Assembly (NCBI GenBank): GCA_963815285.1
Contig: CAWFGB010000004.1
Span: 1-64,000 of the forward strand
DNA: 64,000 nucleotides
Source of the DNA: JACCSI01 sp963815285
GTDB lineage: Bacteria > Acidobacteriota > Vicinamibacteria > Vicinamibacterales > UBA2999
Reading direction: 5' to 3'
Every line of letters starts with the position of its first letter. The stretch's first letter is position 1. The translations under genes and the position numbers were made by a program. The notes under the pieces were generated by a model. That model had not been told where the DNA came from. It made no database searches and saw only the letters and a program-made list of their open reading frames with translations. This document shows, piece after piece, positions 28,498-38,467 of the stretch.

Positions 28498-31400
28498 CCG
28501 ACTGCTCCGCCATCCCCGGCGTTGGTATCGACAGATCCTCACGCACGCTCGCGCCGAGCACGACACGCACTTCGTGCTCGCCGCCATCGGTGACCAGCGG
28601 AATCGCGAGGGCATCGACCGCGACGCCATCGAGATGCGCAGACGCGATGCCGCGCGAGCAATGATCGGGGTTTTCGACGACGACGCGGTAGCGCGTGCCT
28701 TGGATCGTCCACTCGAGCATGCATTCCGGCCAGACCGTCGGGATGCACGGGGCGATGCTGAAAGTGTCGCCGTTTCGCCGCAGCCCGAGCAGCGCCTGCA
28801 CCGCCGCCTGATACAACCACCCCGCCGAGCCGGTGTACCACGACCAGCCGCCGCGGCCGACGTGCATCGGGTGCGCGTAGACATCCGCCGCCACGGCGTA
28901 CGGCTCCGTCCGGTAGCGTTCCGTACCCTCAGGAGATCGCATGTGGTTGATCGGATTGATCAGGTGAAACAACTCCATCGCCTCGTCGCCCATGCCGAGA
29001 CGGGCGAGCGCAATCACCGTCCAGATCGCCGCGTGCGTGTACTGCCCGCCGTTCTCGCGTACGCCGGGCAGATAGCCCTTGATGTAGCCGGGGTCGAGCG
29101 CCATGCGATCGAACGGCGGCGTCAGCAGCAGCACGATTCTGGCGTCGCGCCGCACCAGGTGCGCGCGGACAGCGTGCATCGCCCGCTCGGCACGGCGCGG
29201 CTGCGCCGCTCCCGAGATCACCGCCCACGACTGCGTCAACGAATCGAGCTTGCACTCCTCGTTCTGCACCGACCCAAGCGGCGTCCCATCGTCAAAATAG
29301 GCGCGGCGATACCAGTCGCCGTCCCAGGCCAGTTCGAGCATGCCGGTCAGCCAGCGCGCCTCGTCGCGGAACTGCTGCGCCAGGTCCGCGCGCTCGCGCC
29401 GTTCGCAGAGCGGCGCGAAGTCGTTCAGCACGGTGACGAGGAACCAGCCAAGCCACACGCTCTCACCGCGGCCGGCATGGCCGACGCGATTCATGCCGTC
29501 GTTCCAGTCGCCGGAGCCGATGAGCGGCAGGCCGTGCGCCCCGTACTTCATCGCGTGCTTGACGGCGCGCAGGCAATGCTCGAAGAGTGAGGCGGTCTCG
29601 GACGACACGCGCGGCTGCATGTAGGTTTCGGCCTGTCCGGGCTCCAACAGCGGCGCCTCGAGAAACGCCACCGTCTCGTCGAGCACCGTCTCGTCGCCGG
29701 TCTGCGTGACGTAGCTCGCTACTACATACGGGAGCCAGAGCAGATCGTCGGAACAGCGCGTGCGCGTGCCGCGGCCAGTCGGCGGATGCCACCAGTGCTG
29801 CACGTCGCCCTCGACGAACTGCCGTGAGCCCGCGTGCAGCAGATGCGCGCGGCACAAGTCGGGTCGTACATACATCAGCGCGAGGACGTCCTGCAGCTGG
29901 TCGCGGAACCCAAAGGCGCCGCCGGGCTGATACGGTCCACTGCGCGCCCATACACGACACGACAGCGACTGATAGAGCAGCCATCGATTGACGATGAGGT
30001 CGAACGAATCGTCCGGGGTGCGGACCTGCACGGCGCCAAGCGTGTCGTCCCACAGCCGTTCGGTAGCGGCCAGCGCCGCCTCAACCTCAGTCAGCGACGC
30101 ATAGCGCGCGACCAAATCGAACGCGTGCGACCGATCGCGGCCCTGCCCTAACACAAACGCCACGCGACGTGATTCCCCAGGTTCGATTTCCAGGACCACC
30201 TGCAGCGCGCCACATGGGTCGAGCCCTGCGCCCGTCCGGCCCGCGAGCCACCGGCGGAAGAGCGCGGCCGGCGAGCTCAACGTCCGGTTGCGGCCGATGA
30301 ACTCTGCCCGATCGCCCGTATACGACCGGACCGCCTCGGTCGAGCGCCAGAACGAGACCGCATCGCGGAACTCGGCGTTGTAGCTGTTGCGCGCGAGCAG
30401 CGCGCCGCTCGCCGCGTCGCGCTCGGTGACGACAAAACGATTCTCGCCCTGTCGGGGCGGCCCCATCACCCACTCGACATAGCCGAACACGCTGATGCGC
30501 CGCCGGTGGTGCGTGCCGTTGGTCAGCGTCAACATCGCCAGCTTGACCGGATCTTCCGGCGCGACGAACACCGCCAGCTCCTGCTGGAGCCCGGCGACCA
30601 CGTGTTGAAAGCGCGTGACGCCAGCGGCGTGACGAATCGCCCATCGCCCTCCATCTGCACGGCGCGGAAGCGGACCCGGGGTCGCCCCCCACACGGCGCC
30701 CGAGACCTCGTCGCGCAGGTAGAAGGCTTCGCCGGTGGGATCGGTCAGCGGATCGTTGGCAAACGGGGTGAGCCGGTTTTCCCGGCTGTTGCCGGCCCAG
30801 GTGAACGCCGCGCCCGAGTTGCTCACGATGGTGCCGAACTCCGGGTTGGCGAGCACGTTCGACCACGGCGAGGGCGTCTCGCGGTCGCCGTCGAGCACGA
30901 TCACGTACTCGCGGCCGTCCGGCGTGAAGCCGCCAAGCCCGTTCTCCATCACCATCAGCGGGACCGACACCGCGGCCTCGGTCGGCTCCGGCGAGCGGAG
31001 CTCCGCGGGAAAGGGCACGTCGTCATTGTCGTAGAGCCACGGGGCGGGCCGCTCCAACTGCTGAACGAGATCTCCCAGATCGCCCGGCAGGACGACGCGC
31101 GCGACGGCCGCGAGCAGCCGGCGATCGGCTTCCGCCATTCCATCGCCGCGGAGCAGGAAGATGCCACCGGGTTTGCCGAGCCAGCCGGTCCAGGGCGGCT
31201 GCTGCACGAGCTCGGTGAGCAAGTTCTGCATCTCGTCGAGGTAGTCGGCCTGGTGCTCGTTGAGGATGACCACCTCGGCGCGCAGGCCCTTGACGCGCCA
31301 GTATTCCTGCGCGTAGAGCAGCTGCCGCGCGAGCGGAAACGACGACGGCTCGGACAGGCGCAGCAGCACGATGGGCGAATCGCCGGAGATGCCCTGCCCC

Positions 31401-34400
31401 CACAGATTCTGCTGGCTGAAGTTGTTGGCGGCGAGATCGGCCGGGCTGACGCACGACATGTCCGATCCGAAGACGCGCGACGCCAGCCGATCGAACAGCA
31501 TCGCCTGCTCATCGCTGATCCCGAGGTGCTGCAGCGTGATGTGGACGTGCGTGAACGCCATCGAAAATGCCCGCGCCGCGGCCGTGCCGTCCCGGTACTT
31601 TCGCGCCAGCGCGAGGGCGGCCGGTCGATCGGGCGCCACACCGGTGGAAAAAACGACGCGCACGCGGGCGCCCGGTGCGAGCCTGACCCGTTCGCGCAGC
31701 GCGCCAATCGGGTCGAGCACCGCGCCCGTCGTTCCGGACAGACCGCGCCCATCGAGCACGATGGGATTGGCCGGCGTGCGCCCGCGGCCGATGAAGCGCG
31801 CGCGGTCGGTCTCCCACTCCACCGCCCCGCCGAGGCGCGGGCCGTCCACCCCGAGCACGTGGAAGGCAACTAGCGGCGACTCATCGGACGCACGGGGGCG
31901 CCGGCTGAAGAGCAAACCGGCGCTCTGTTGATCGAATTCGGTTTCGACGAAGAGCTTTCCGAACGCAGGATGCGCCAGATCGTCTTCCGGCCGTGCCAGC
32001 ACGATCTCCACGTAGCTGGTGATCTCGATCTCTCGCGTCTGCGCGCCCCGATTGCTCACCGTCAGGCGCCGCACCTGCACATCGTCTTCCGACGAAATCG
32101 TGATCTCGAGCTGCGTCTCGATGTCGCCGTCGCGACGACGAAACGTCATCTTGTCGAGATCGAACACGGTGTCGAAGTGGTCGGCTTCGGCGCCGATCGG
32201 CAGATGGGTGGCGGACCAGACGCGATTGGACCAGGGATCGCGCAGGTAGATGAAATGGGCGCCGGCATCGGACGTCGGATCCTCCCGGCGACGCGTCACC
32301 ACGATGTCGCGCCACATGCAGTAGCCGCCACCGGCGTTCGTGACTGCGGTGGTGAGACGTCCATTCGACAAGAAGTGCGTGTGCACGGTCTTGGTATGCG
32401 GCGACCGGAACTGCCGTGACGCAAACACCGGGAGCGACGGCCGCGCGGTGGCGGCCTCCGCCGGCCGCGGCTCCGACAGGATGGCCTCGCGCGGCACGCG
32501 TTCCTGGAGCAGCAGCTCCGTCGCCTGAATTCGCGGGTCGGCGTGGAAGCGCGCGACGAAGCCGTCGTGGCAGACGACGTTGGCGAGTGCGACTAGCGAC
32601 ATGCCCTGGTGATGCGCGAAGTAGGCACGCACGACGACGGGACCGGCGACGGTTTCCGGCGCGGCATCCAGATCGCGACTGCGCGGGTTGTAGTCGAGCG
32701 CTTCGTAGAAGCCGAATCGCCCTTCGAGGCCGAGCTCGGCGAGCCGCTCGAAATTTTCCGCGGCGGCCGAGGGATTGACCAGGCTGGCCAGCGCCGTCGC
32801 GTAAGGCGAGATGACCAGATCGTCAACCAGCCCGCGCCTGAGTCCGAGTCCAGGCACGCCGAACGCCCGATACTGATAGTTGCCCTCCCGATCGGTGAAC
32901 GCGTAGGCCGATTCCGAGATCCCCCACGGCACACCGCGTCGCTTCCCATAGTCAACCTGGCGGCGCACGCTGGCGCGGCAGCTCTGATCGAGCAGGGTGC
33001 CGGGGAAGTTCCGCATCAGCAGCTGCGGCATCAGGTACTCGAACATCGTGCCGCCCCACGACATCAGCGTGGCGCGCCCATCCACGTTGGTGACGAGGCG
33101 TCCGAGATGGAACCAGTGATGCTGCGGCACGTCGCCCTTGGCGATGGCGACAAAGCTAGCCAGCCGCGCTTCGGAGGCGAGCAGGTCGTAGAACGACGCG
33201 TCGAGCCGTCCCGTGCCGTCGGCATCCGGCAGACGGTAGCCGATAGAAAAAATCCGGCGGCGGCGGTCGTAAAGAAAATTGAACTGCATCCCGTCGGCCA
33301 GCGCCGACATTCGCCCGGCAAGCGCGCGCACGGCCTCAGCATCCAGCGCCGGTTCGCCGACGACGCGTGCGGCCGCGTCGAGCGCGGCCTGGCTCCAATA
33401 CCCGACCTCGCTGGCGGGTCCAGGGTCCTGGTGACCGCCGAGCCCGGCAACCGCGACAGCGAGTTGCCGCGCAAACGCCTGAATTGCCGCGATTGCCTCG
33501 TCTTTGCTGCCGGACTCAGCGGCTGCCTGCGCAGTCGTGACCAGTGCGCGCGCAAGGCGATTGATGTCGGTGAGGATTTCGCGGGGGGCAATGTCGACGT
33601 TGGCTGACGACGAAGCGGCCGCCAGCAGAGAGGCCGTGTCGGCCAATCCCTCGAGCCGCTGGGCGCGCGTCTGCGGCTTCTCTTCGAGCGCGAGCAGACC
33701 TTGAGCCAGCGCAATCAACGAGGCCGCGAGGTTGCCGCTGTCAACAGTCGAGACGTAGCGCGGCCTCAGCGGGGCACGCGTTTCGGTGTCGTACCAGTTG
33801 AGGAAGTGTCCCTGATAGCGCTCGAGGCTCTCGAGAGAACGCGTCGTCGCATCCAAGCGTCGCAGCATTGCGTCAGTCGTCAGGTACCCGAGGTCGTGCG
33901 CGGCCAGCGCGGACAGCATGCCCATGCCGATGTTGGTCGGGGAGGTCCGCCGCGCGACACGGGTCACATCCACGCTTTCCTGGAAGTTGTCGGGCGGCAG
34001 CCAGTTGTCGGCTTCCGTCACGAACGTCTCGAAGTAGCGCCACGTCTTGCGCGCCGTTCGCCGCAGGATCGCGCGCTCGTCCTCATCGAGCGGCCGGACG
34101 CGCGCCCCGACCGGCACGCTGAGCCAATACGCCACCGCCGGCGCCATCGTCCACAGCACCAGAAACGGCACGGCAACGGCCCACGCGGCCGGCTGCCACA
34201 GCATGATGGCGAACGTCACCACCGCGGCGATGATGGGGCTGGCAATCATGTCGGACGCGAAGCGCAGCAATCCCTTCTGACCAACCAGGCCGGCGGCTCG
34301 TGCCGCAGTGGACGCCGCCGTTTCCCACTCGAGCAGGCGGCGCTTGGTCACGACCAGCCGAACGAGCGTGACGCCAATGGCGTGCGCCGAATCGAAGGCG

Positions 34401-37039
34401 TGAAACGCCAGGAACGTGAGGCTGAGCGACACCTGCGCCAAGGCGGTGACAACGTCTCGGCGCAGGTTGGCGAGAAACACCGGAATGGACTGCGCCTTTC
34501 TGGGTCCAATCAGCAGGGTAGCGACGAGCGGCAGCAACTGGGACGCGGCGACGCCAACGGCAGCGAGTGTCCAGACCCAGCGCGCGCCGGGCAGCACGAT
34601 CCATCCGGCCACGAGCAGCGCCAGCAGCGTTGGCGTGACCAGGCTGCGCCGAAGGTTGTCGAGAATCTTCCAGCGGCCGATGACCGGCAGCGTGTTACGC
34701 CTGAGCCCAAGCCGCGACGGGGCGAACGGGAATAACCAGAACAGGATCTGCCAGTCGCCGCGCACCCAGCGGTGCTGGCGGCGCGCATGGGACAGCACGC
34801 TCGATGGATAGTCGTCCACCAGCTCTACATCCGAGACGAGCGCGACCCGCGCGTGCAGCCCCTCGAACAAGTCATGAGAGAGCAGCGCGTTTTCCGGAAC
34901 CGAATCCTGGAGCGACGCGGTGAAGGCATCGACGTCGTACAGCCCTTTGCCGGTGAAAATGCCCTCGCTGAAGAGGTCCTGGTAGGTGTCGGATATCGCC
35001 GTCGTGTAAGGATCGACGCCCGTGTGTCCCGAATAGAGACGCGCGAAGAGCGAGCCCGCCGCGCTCATGAACGTCACGCTGATGCGCGGCTGCAGGATGC
35101 CGTACCCTTCCGTGACGCGGCCGACCTCCGGGTTGAACGTCGGCCGATTGAGCGGGTGCGTGATGATCCCGATCAGCTCGCGCGCCACGCCTCGCGACAG
35201 CCGCGTGTCGCTGTCGAGCGTGATGCAGTACTTGATCTCTGGCAGCACCGCGAGATCACCAACGGTGATGGCAAAGCTGGTGTCGGTGGCGCCGCGCAAC
35301 AGGCGGTTGAATTCCTCGATCTTGCCGCGCTTGCGCTCCCATCCCATCCACAACCCTTCTCCTTCATTCCACTGGCGCATGCGGTGAAAGAGAAAGAACC
35401 GGCTGGTGCCGTCGGTCGCATGCCGGGCGTTGAGCTCGGCTATCCCGGCACGAGCGACATCGAGAATCCTTTCGTCGTGCGGCATCGTTTCGGTCGGCGC
35501 ATCGAGAAAGTCGCTCAAGAGTGCGAAGTGGATGTGCGGGTCGACGTTGCCGAGTGCCTGCACCTCGAGGTGCGAGATCAGGTCGGCGACGCGGTCCACG
35601 CTGTCAAGCAGCGTCGGCACAATCACCATCGTCCTCGCCGTTGGCGGCACCGCGGTCAGTTCAAGACGCGGAAGCCGGCGCGGAGGGATGAAGGAGCTGA
35701 TCAGCCGCTGCAGCAGCTGGATGGCGACTTCGCTCGCCGGCACGACCGTCAGCAGCACGACGATGGCCAGCCTAGCGCCGCTCCAGCCATGCGCGGCGGC
35801 GTAGCTGACCGCAAGTCCGACGAGGAGCGCCGTGCCGATCGCGATGGTGCCGAGATAACCAACGGTGGCCCAGGCGAAAAACAGCCGACGCACGCTCTGC
35901 ATGAAATCGGGCCGCCAGGCGACGCTGCGCTCGAACTGACGGCGTCCACCGCCGATCAGGTGATAGCCGACGTGCGAGGCGCGGGAGTCGGGCGCACTGA
36001 CGTGCGTCTGCCGGGCGCGTTCGACGCTCTTGAGCGCGAGCAGCAGTTGCCCTTCCCCGGTCGGCACCGCCAGTTCTTCGACGGCATGGCGATAGCGGTC
36101 GCGACTGCGGAAGTCCATCTGGCTGTAGACGCCCGCCGGGTCGCGCTGCAGGACCTGCTCGACCAGGCTGACGCTCTCGAAGAACTCGCTCCAGTCGAAC
36201 GTGCCAATCAGCCGCAGGCTCGTGATCAGATTGGCGACAGTCGCCTGCTCCGACGCTTCGTGCTGCCCCTCGGCACGGATGGCATCCTCGATGGTCGCGC
36301 CGCGCGATGCGAGGAGATTTTCGAGCTGGTGATGCAGTTGCGACGCCATCGGGCCGAGCGCACGCGAGCGCTGCAGCAAGCGCGTCACAAACGCGTGGTG
36401 AATCTGCGCCGGCCATTCGTGATCGCCGGTTGGCGAGGCTTCGATGGCGGCCGCCATCCTGTCCGCCGCGAGACGATGCACGCGCGTGGCGGCGAGCCCA
36501 TCGCCGCGCGCGCGCAGATGATCGAGCAGTGCCAGCTTCAGCACGCTCGGCCACGCCCACAGCTCACCCATGGTCAGCGGCGTGACCGTCTGGAACGCGC
36601 TGATGAAGCGCTGAAGGCGCTGGGCATCGAGCCGGCCGGCGCTCGATCCAATCAGCTCGAGCGCCAGCGCGTACACACGCGGCAGGCCGGCAAACTCGTC
36701 GGAGACGATGCGGGGCAGCCGACGGAAGTACGACGGTGGCAGGTCGTGCTGAATGTCACGCGCGGCGGCGGAGACGATGTGGAAGTTGTCGAGCAGCCAT
36801 TCGGCAGCGGGCGACATCGACTCGCGGCGCGCCTCGTCAGCGAGCGCGTTGTAGACACGGCGGAGCGCCTGCATGTGGGCCCTCAGCTGGCGGAGGTGGG
36901 CCCGGCCGTTGCCGCCGCCGCGGGGAGCAATCGACAGGAGCGCGGCAAGCCGACGCGCGTGCTCCTCGAGCAGCTCGACGCTGAGCAGTTCAATCCCGCC
37001 GCTTGTCGCACGCCGATCGGTCACCGTAGTCAGCCGCAT
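28490..37039 (-). CDS. ndvB: Cyclic beta-1,2-glucan synthase (NdvB/ChvB/Cgs-like)
   Basis: A 2849-aa giant enzyme of the NdvB/Cgs type, which builds cyclic beta-1,2-glucans for the periplasm. The length matches known members (about 2,800-2,900 aa). Order: an N-terminal helical region; membrane helices near residues 386-450; a GT84 domain (VIVPTLLDS near 470, ITLDSDTRL near 607 with the catalytic DSD, QHRWVRGDWQ near 758); more helices around 810-980; a glucoamylase-like region (about 1020-1500, including AYFAHHQGMSLVAL); and two GH94/beta-sandwich units, the last with SGDWNDGMNRVGH near 2513 carrying the presumed catalytic Asp that sets ring size by phosphorolysis. No frameshift is seen. It stands alone; export in rhizobia needs a separate ABC transporter, absent here. 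Product size and linkage are inferred. Confidence 0.9.
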   Translation of the reverse strand: MRLTTVTDRRATSGGIELLSVELLEEHARRLAALLSIAPRGGGNGRAHLRQLRAHMQALRRVYNALADEARRESMSPAAEWLLDNFHIVSAAARDIQHDLPPSYFRRLPRIVSDEFAGLPRVYALALELIGSSAGRLDAQRLQRFISAFQTVTPLTMGELWAWPSVLKLALLDHLRARGDGLAATRVHRLAADRMAAAIEASPTGDHEWPAQIHHAFVTRLLQRSRALGPMASQLHHQLENLLASRGATIEDAIRAEGQHEASEQATVANLITSLRLIGTFDWSEFFESVSLVEQVLQRDPAGVYSQMDFRSRDRYRHAVEELAVPTGEGQLLLALKSVERARQTHVSAPDSRASHVGYHLIGGGRRQFERSVAWRPDFMQSVRRLFFAWATVGYLGTIAIGTALLVGLAVSYAAAHGWSGARLAIVVLLTVVPASEVAIQLLQRLISSFIPPRRLPRLELTAVPPTARTMVIVPTLLDSVDRVADLISHLEVQALGNVDPHIHFALLSDFLDAPTETMPHDERILDVARAGIAELNARHATDGTSRFFLFHRMRQWNEGEGLWMGWERKRGKIEEFNRLLRGATDTSFAITVGDLAVLPEIKYCITLDSDTRLSRGVARELIGIITHPLNRPTFNPEVGRVTEGYGILQPRISVTFMSAAGSLFARLYSGHTGVDPYTTAISDTYQDLFSEGIFTGKGLYDVDAFTASLQDSVPENALLSHDLFEGLHARVALVSDVELVDDYPSSVLSHARRQHRWVRGDWQILFWLFPFAPSRLGLRRNTLPVIGRWKILDNLRRSLVTPTLLALLVAGWIVLPGARWVWTLAAVGVAASQLLPLVATLLIGPRKAQSIPVFLANLRRDVVTALAQVSLSLTFLAFHAFDSAHAIGVTLVRLVVTKRRLLEWETAASTAARAAGLVGQKGLLRFASDMIASPIIAAVVTFAIMLWQPAAWAVAVPFLVLWTMAPAVAYWLSVPVGARVRPLDEDERAILRRTARKTWRYFETFVTEADNWLPPDNFQESVDVTRVARRTSPTNIGMGMLSALAAHDLGYLTTDAMLRRLDATTRSLESLERYQGHFLNWYDTETRAPLRPRYVSTVDSGNLAASLIALAQGLLALEEKPQTRAQRLEGLADTASLLAAASSSANVDIAPREILTDINRLARALVTTAQAAAESGSKDEAIAAIQAFARQLAVAVAGLGGHQDPGPASEVGYWSQAALDAAARVVGEPALDAEAVRALAGRMSALADGMQFNFLYDRRRRIFSIGYRLPDADGTGRLDASFYDLLASEARLASFVAIAKGDVPQHHWFHLGRLVTNVDGRATLMSWGGTMFEYLMPQLLMRNFPGTLLDQSCRASVRRQVDYGKRRGVPWGISESAYAFTDREGNYQYRAFGVPGLGLRRGLVDDLVISPYATALASLVNPSAAAENFERLAELGLEGRFGFYEALDYNPRSRDLDAAPETVAGPVVVRAYFAHHQGMSLVALANVVCHDGFVARFHADPRIQATELLLQERVPREAILSEPRPAEAATARPSLPVFASRQFRSPHTKTVHTHFLSNGRLTTAVTNAGGGYCMWRDIVVTRRREDPTSDAGAHFIYLRDPWSNRVWSATHLPIGAEADHFDTVFDLDKMTFRRRDGDIETQLEITISSEDDVQVRRLTVSNRGAQTREIEITSYVEIVLARPEDDLAHPAFGKLFVETEFDQQSAGLLFSRRPRASDESPLVAFHVLGVDGPRLGGAVEWETDRARFIGRGRTPANPIVLDGRGLSGTTGAVLDPIGALRERVRLAPGARVRVVFSTGVAPDRPAALALARKYRDGTAAARAFSMAFTHVHITLQHLGISDEQAMLFDRLASRVFGSDMSCVSPADLAANNFSQQNLWGQGISGDSPIVLLRLSEPSSFPLARQLLYAQEYWRVKGLRAEVVILNEHQADYLDEMQNLLTELVQQPPWTGWLGKPGGIFLLRGDGMAEADRRLLAAVARVVLPGDLGDLVQQLERPAPWLYDNDDVPFPAELRSPEPTEAAVSVPLMVMENGLGGFTPDGREYVIVLDGDRETPSPWSNVLANPEFGTIVSNSGAAFTWAGNSRENRLTPFANDPLTDPTGEAFYLRDEVSGAVWGATPGPLPRRADGGRWAIRHAAGVTRFQHVVAGLQQELAVFVAPEDPVKLAMLTLTNGTHHRRRISVFGYVEWVMGPPRQGENRFVVTERDAASGALLARNSYNAEFRDAVSFWRSTEAVRSYTGDRAEFIGRNRTLSSPAALFRRWLAGRTGAGLDPCGALQVVLEIEPGESRRVAFVLGQGRDRSHAFDLVARYASLTEVEAALAATERLWDDTLGAVQVRTPDDSFDLIVNRWLLYQSLSCRVWARSGPYQPGGAFGFRDQLQDVLALMYVRPDLCRAHLLHAGSRQFVEGDVQHWWHPPTGRGTRTRCSDDLLWLPYVVASYVTQTGDETVLDETVAFLEAPLLEPGQAETYMQPRVSSETASLFEHCLRAVKHAMKYGAHGLPLIGSGDWNDGMNRVGHAGRGESVWLGWFLVTVLNDFAPLCERRERADLAQQFRDEARWLTGMLELAWDGDWYRRAYFDDGTPLGSVQNEECKLDSLTQSWAVISGAAQPRRAERAMHAVRAHLVRRDARIVLLLTPPFDRMALDPGYIKGYLPGVRENGGQYTHAAIWTVIALARLGMGDEAMELFHLINPINHMRSPEGTERYRTEPYAVAADVYAHPMHVGRGGWSWYTGSAGWLYQAAVQALLGLRRNGDTFSIAPCIPTVWPECMLEWTIQGTRYRVVVENPDHCSRGIASAHLDGVAVDALAIPLVTDGGEHEVRVVLGASVREDLSIPTPGMAEQSGG

Positions 37040-37308
37040 CCTCCTGCTCCATGGCCTTTGGATGATGCCGGCTCAGCTGCACTACTGCACACAGAGCATC
37101 GTACAACGCTACGATTGATCAGCTGGGGCGGAGTGGCGCGAATTCATCGTGGCCGAGTTGACACGGCACCGTCGGCAATTGACCTACCGGAATGGTCAAG
37201 GACCGGACAGACATCACACGCGTGAGCCGCGATGATCATTAAGGCGCCCGCGTGTTCTCTACGACGTGACGGGAGCGCGGCGCCACGAGAAATGTTGCGA
37301 TGAGAACA

Positions 37309-37530
37309 ATGCAGGATCTGTCCGCCCGTATCCGCGCCGAGTATCTCGATAGGCACGGCTTGCGCATGAAGGCTGAGCAGATTCAACGCTTGTGCGGAAT
37401 TGAGCAGACGATCTGCGCGCTGGTCCTCGATTCCCTGGTGGCGTCACGGTTTCTCTACGTCACAGCCGATGGCTACTATGCCCGCGCGTCCGATCGCGCT
37501 TCCGGCAGCCCGGCGAAGCATCGACCTTGA
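37309..37530 (+). CDS. Small winged-helix-like protein
   Basis: A 73-aa protein: MQDLSARIRAEYLDRHGLRMKAEQIQRLCGIEQ, then ALVLDSLVASRFLYVTADGYYARAS. The layout (helix, helix, a helix ending in LCGI, helix, and a beta-wing ending in YYAR) looks like a small winged helix-turn-helix, but no DNA-binding target can be named. An in-frame ATG three codons earlier is possible. It stands alone in a 750-bp region between large genes. Confidence 0.6.
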   Translation: MQDLSARIRAEYLDRHGLRMKAEQIQRLCGIEQTICALVLDSLVASRFLYVTADGYYARASDRASGSPAKHRP

Positions 37531-37825
37531 GTGCGGACGTGCGCGCCGTCGTAACCGGCGGCGCGCGAGTCGCGCGACGCCTCGGCCGAGGCTACTTGGG
37601 CGTCTGAGTCGGGGACCTGCATGAGGGTCTCGCCGAAAGCCCCCACCCTGCCGTCGGACCCGACGGCCAGGCATACACGCCGCAAGCACCGGTCGAGAGC
37701 GCCACACCAGAGTCGGTTACTGATCCTCCGCCGCTTGCTTTGACGCGAAGCTCGGCGGTAGCTAGATGGCACGCTCACTGCAATAGGGGATGGAGGGCGC
37801 CAAGGAAAGCCCAGAGGAGAAGAGG

Positions 37826-37948
37826 ATGAACGCGCGGGATGCGAACCTGGCCATGTTCAAGATGCTCTCAGCCACCATCGGCTATTCGTTGGGAATCGGC
37901 GTGACCTTCAGCTCGGCGATCATCGTCATCGTCACTCTCCTCCAGTAG
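37826..37948 (+). CDS. 40-aa single-helix membrane protein
   Basis: A short gene with a strong purine-rich ribosome-binding region (AGAGGAGAAGAGG) immediately before the ATG. The peptide starts MNARDANLAMFKMLS, with a few charges, then forms one hydrophobic helix (IGYSLGIGVTFSSAIIVIVTLLQ) and stops. It is probably an inner-membrane miniprotein. No partner gene is adjacent; the 295 bp before it contain nothing else that I recognise. Confidence 0.55.
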   Translation: MNARDANLAMFKMLSATIGYSLGIGVTFSSAIIVIVTLLQ

Positions 37949-37962
37949 CCGCGCGCAAGCCG

Positions 37963-38322
37963 TCACCGCACAGTGTGACGGCGAACGGCGTCGCGCATCT
38001 CGGCCGCCTGATCCTCCGTAAAGCGGTAGAACCCCACCCCATTCACATCGAGCCCTGCGCGCATGATGCCGTGTGCCGCGTGAGCTTTCGATTCCAGTAA
38101 GAGATGACCGATTTCGTGGGCGACTACGCGTGCGAGGAGGAGGTTGGGGTCGATCGATCGCATTTTCGTAATTGCAATGACACGATTGGTAAACACCCAG
38201 GCCCCGCATGCGGCAGCACACCGATTTCTGGCACGCCCTCCACACGCCTCAAGATCCGGAACCGGCGGCCCCAAACCGCCGCCGGCGCCCTCGTCAGGAG
38301 GTCGCGACGAACTGAGGCTCAT
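37963..38322 (-). pseudogene. Zinc metallopeptidase-like C-terminal fragment
   Basis: The last ~65 residues read as the end of a secreted metallopeptidase-like protein: VFTNRVIAITK, then RVVAHEIGHLLLESKAH (HExxH plus a third His), GIMRAGLD and the end FTEDQAAEMRDAVRRH. The family I recall is ~200-300 aa with a signal peptide and a long N-terminal region; here the N-terminal 50 residues are low-complexity and not family-like. The 5' part therefore seems lost or replaced at the edge of the sulfotransferase region. A small intact protein is less likely. Confidence 0.55.
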
Positions 38323-38330
38323 CCCTCGCC

Positions 38331-38367
38331 GAATTGTCAGATTTCAATCGGCGGAATTGTCAGATTT
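38331..38367. repeat. Direct repeat pair GAATTGTCAGATTT
   Basis: Two exact 14-bp copies at 38331-38344 and 38354-38367, 23 bp apart, about 100 bp upstream of the sulfotransferase start. They could be an operator pair or the worn end of an insertion sequence. Confidence 0.5.
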
Positions 38368-38467
38368 TGGCCCGACACCGGACCGCGAACAAAGTATGGG
38401 AGACTTACCGGCAGAGTCAACCCGGTGCCCGACACTCGACATGGATTTGACAGCCGCGGGGAATCAC

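Noticed and set aside
34772..37225. Plus-strand ORF of 817 codons
   Set aside because: Antisense to the cyclic-glucan synthase, which has complete domains; charged low-complexity translation.
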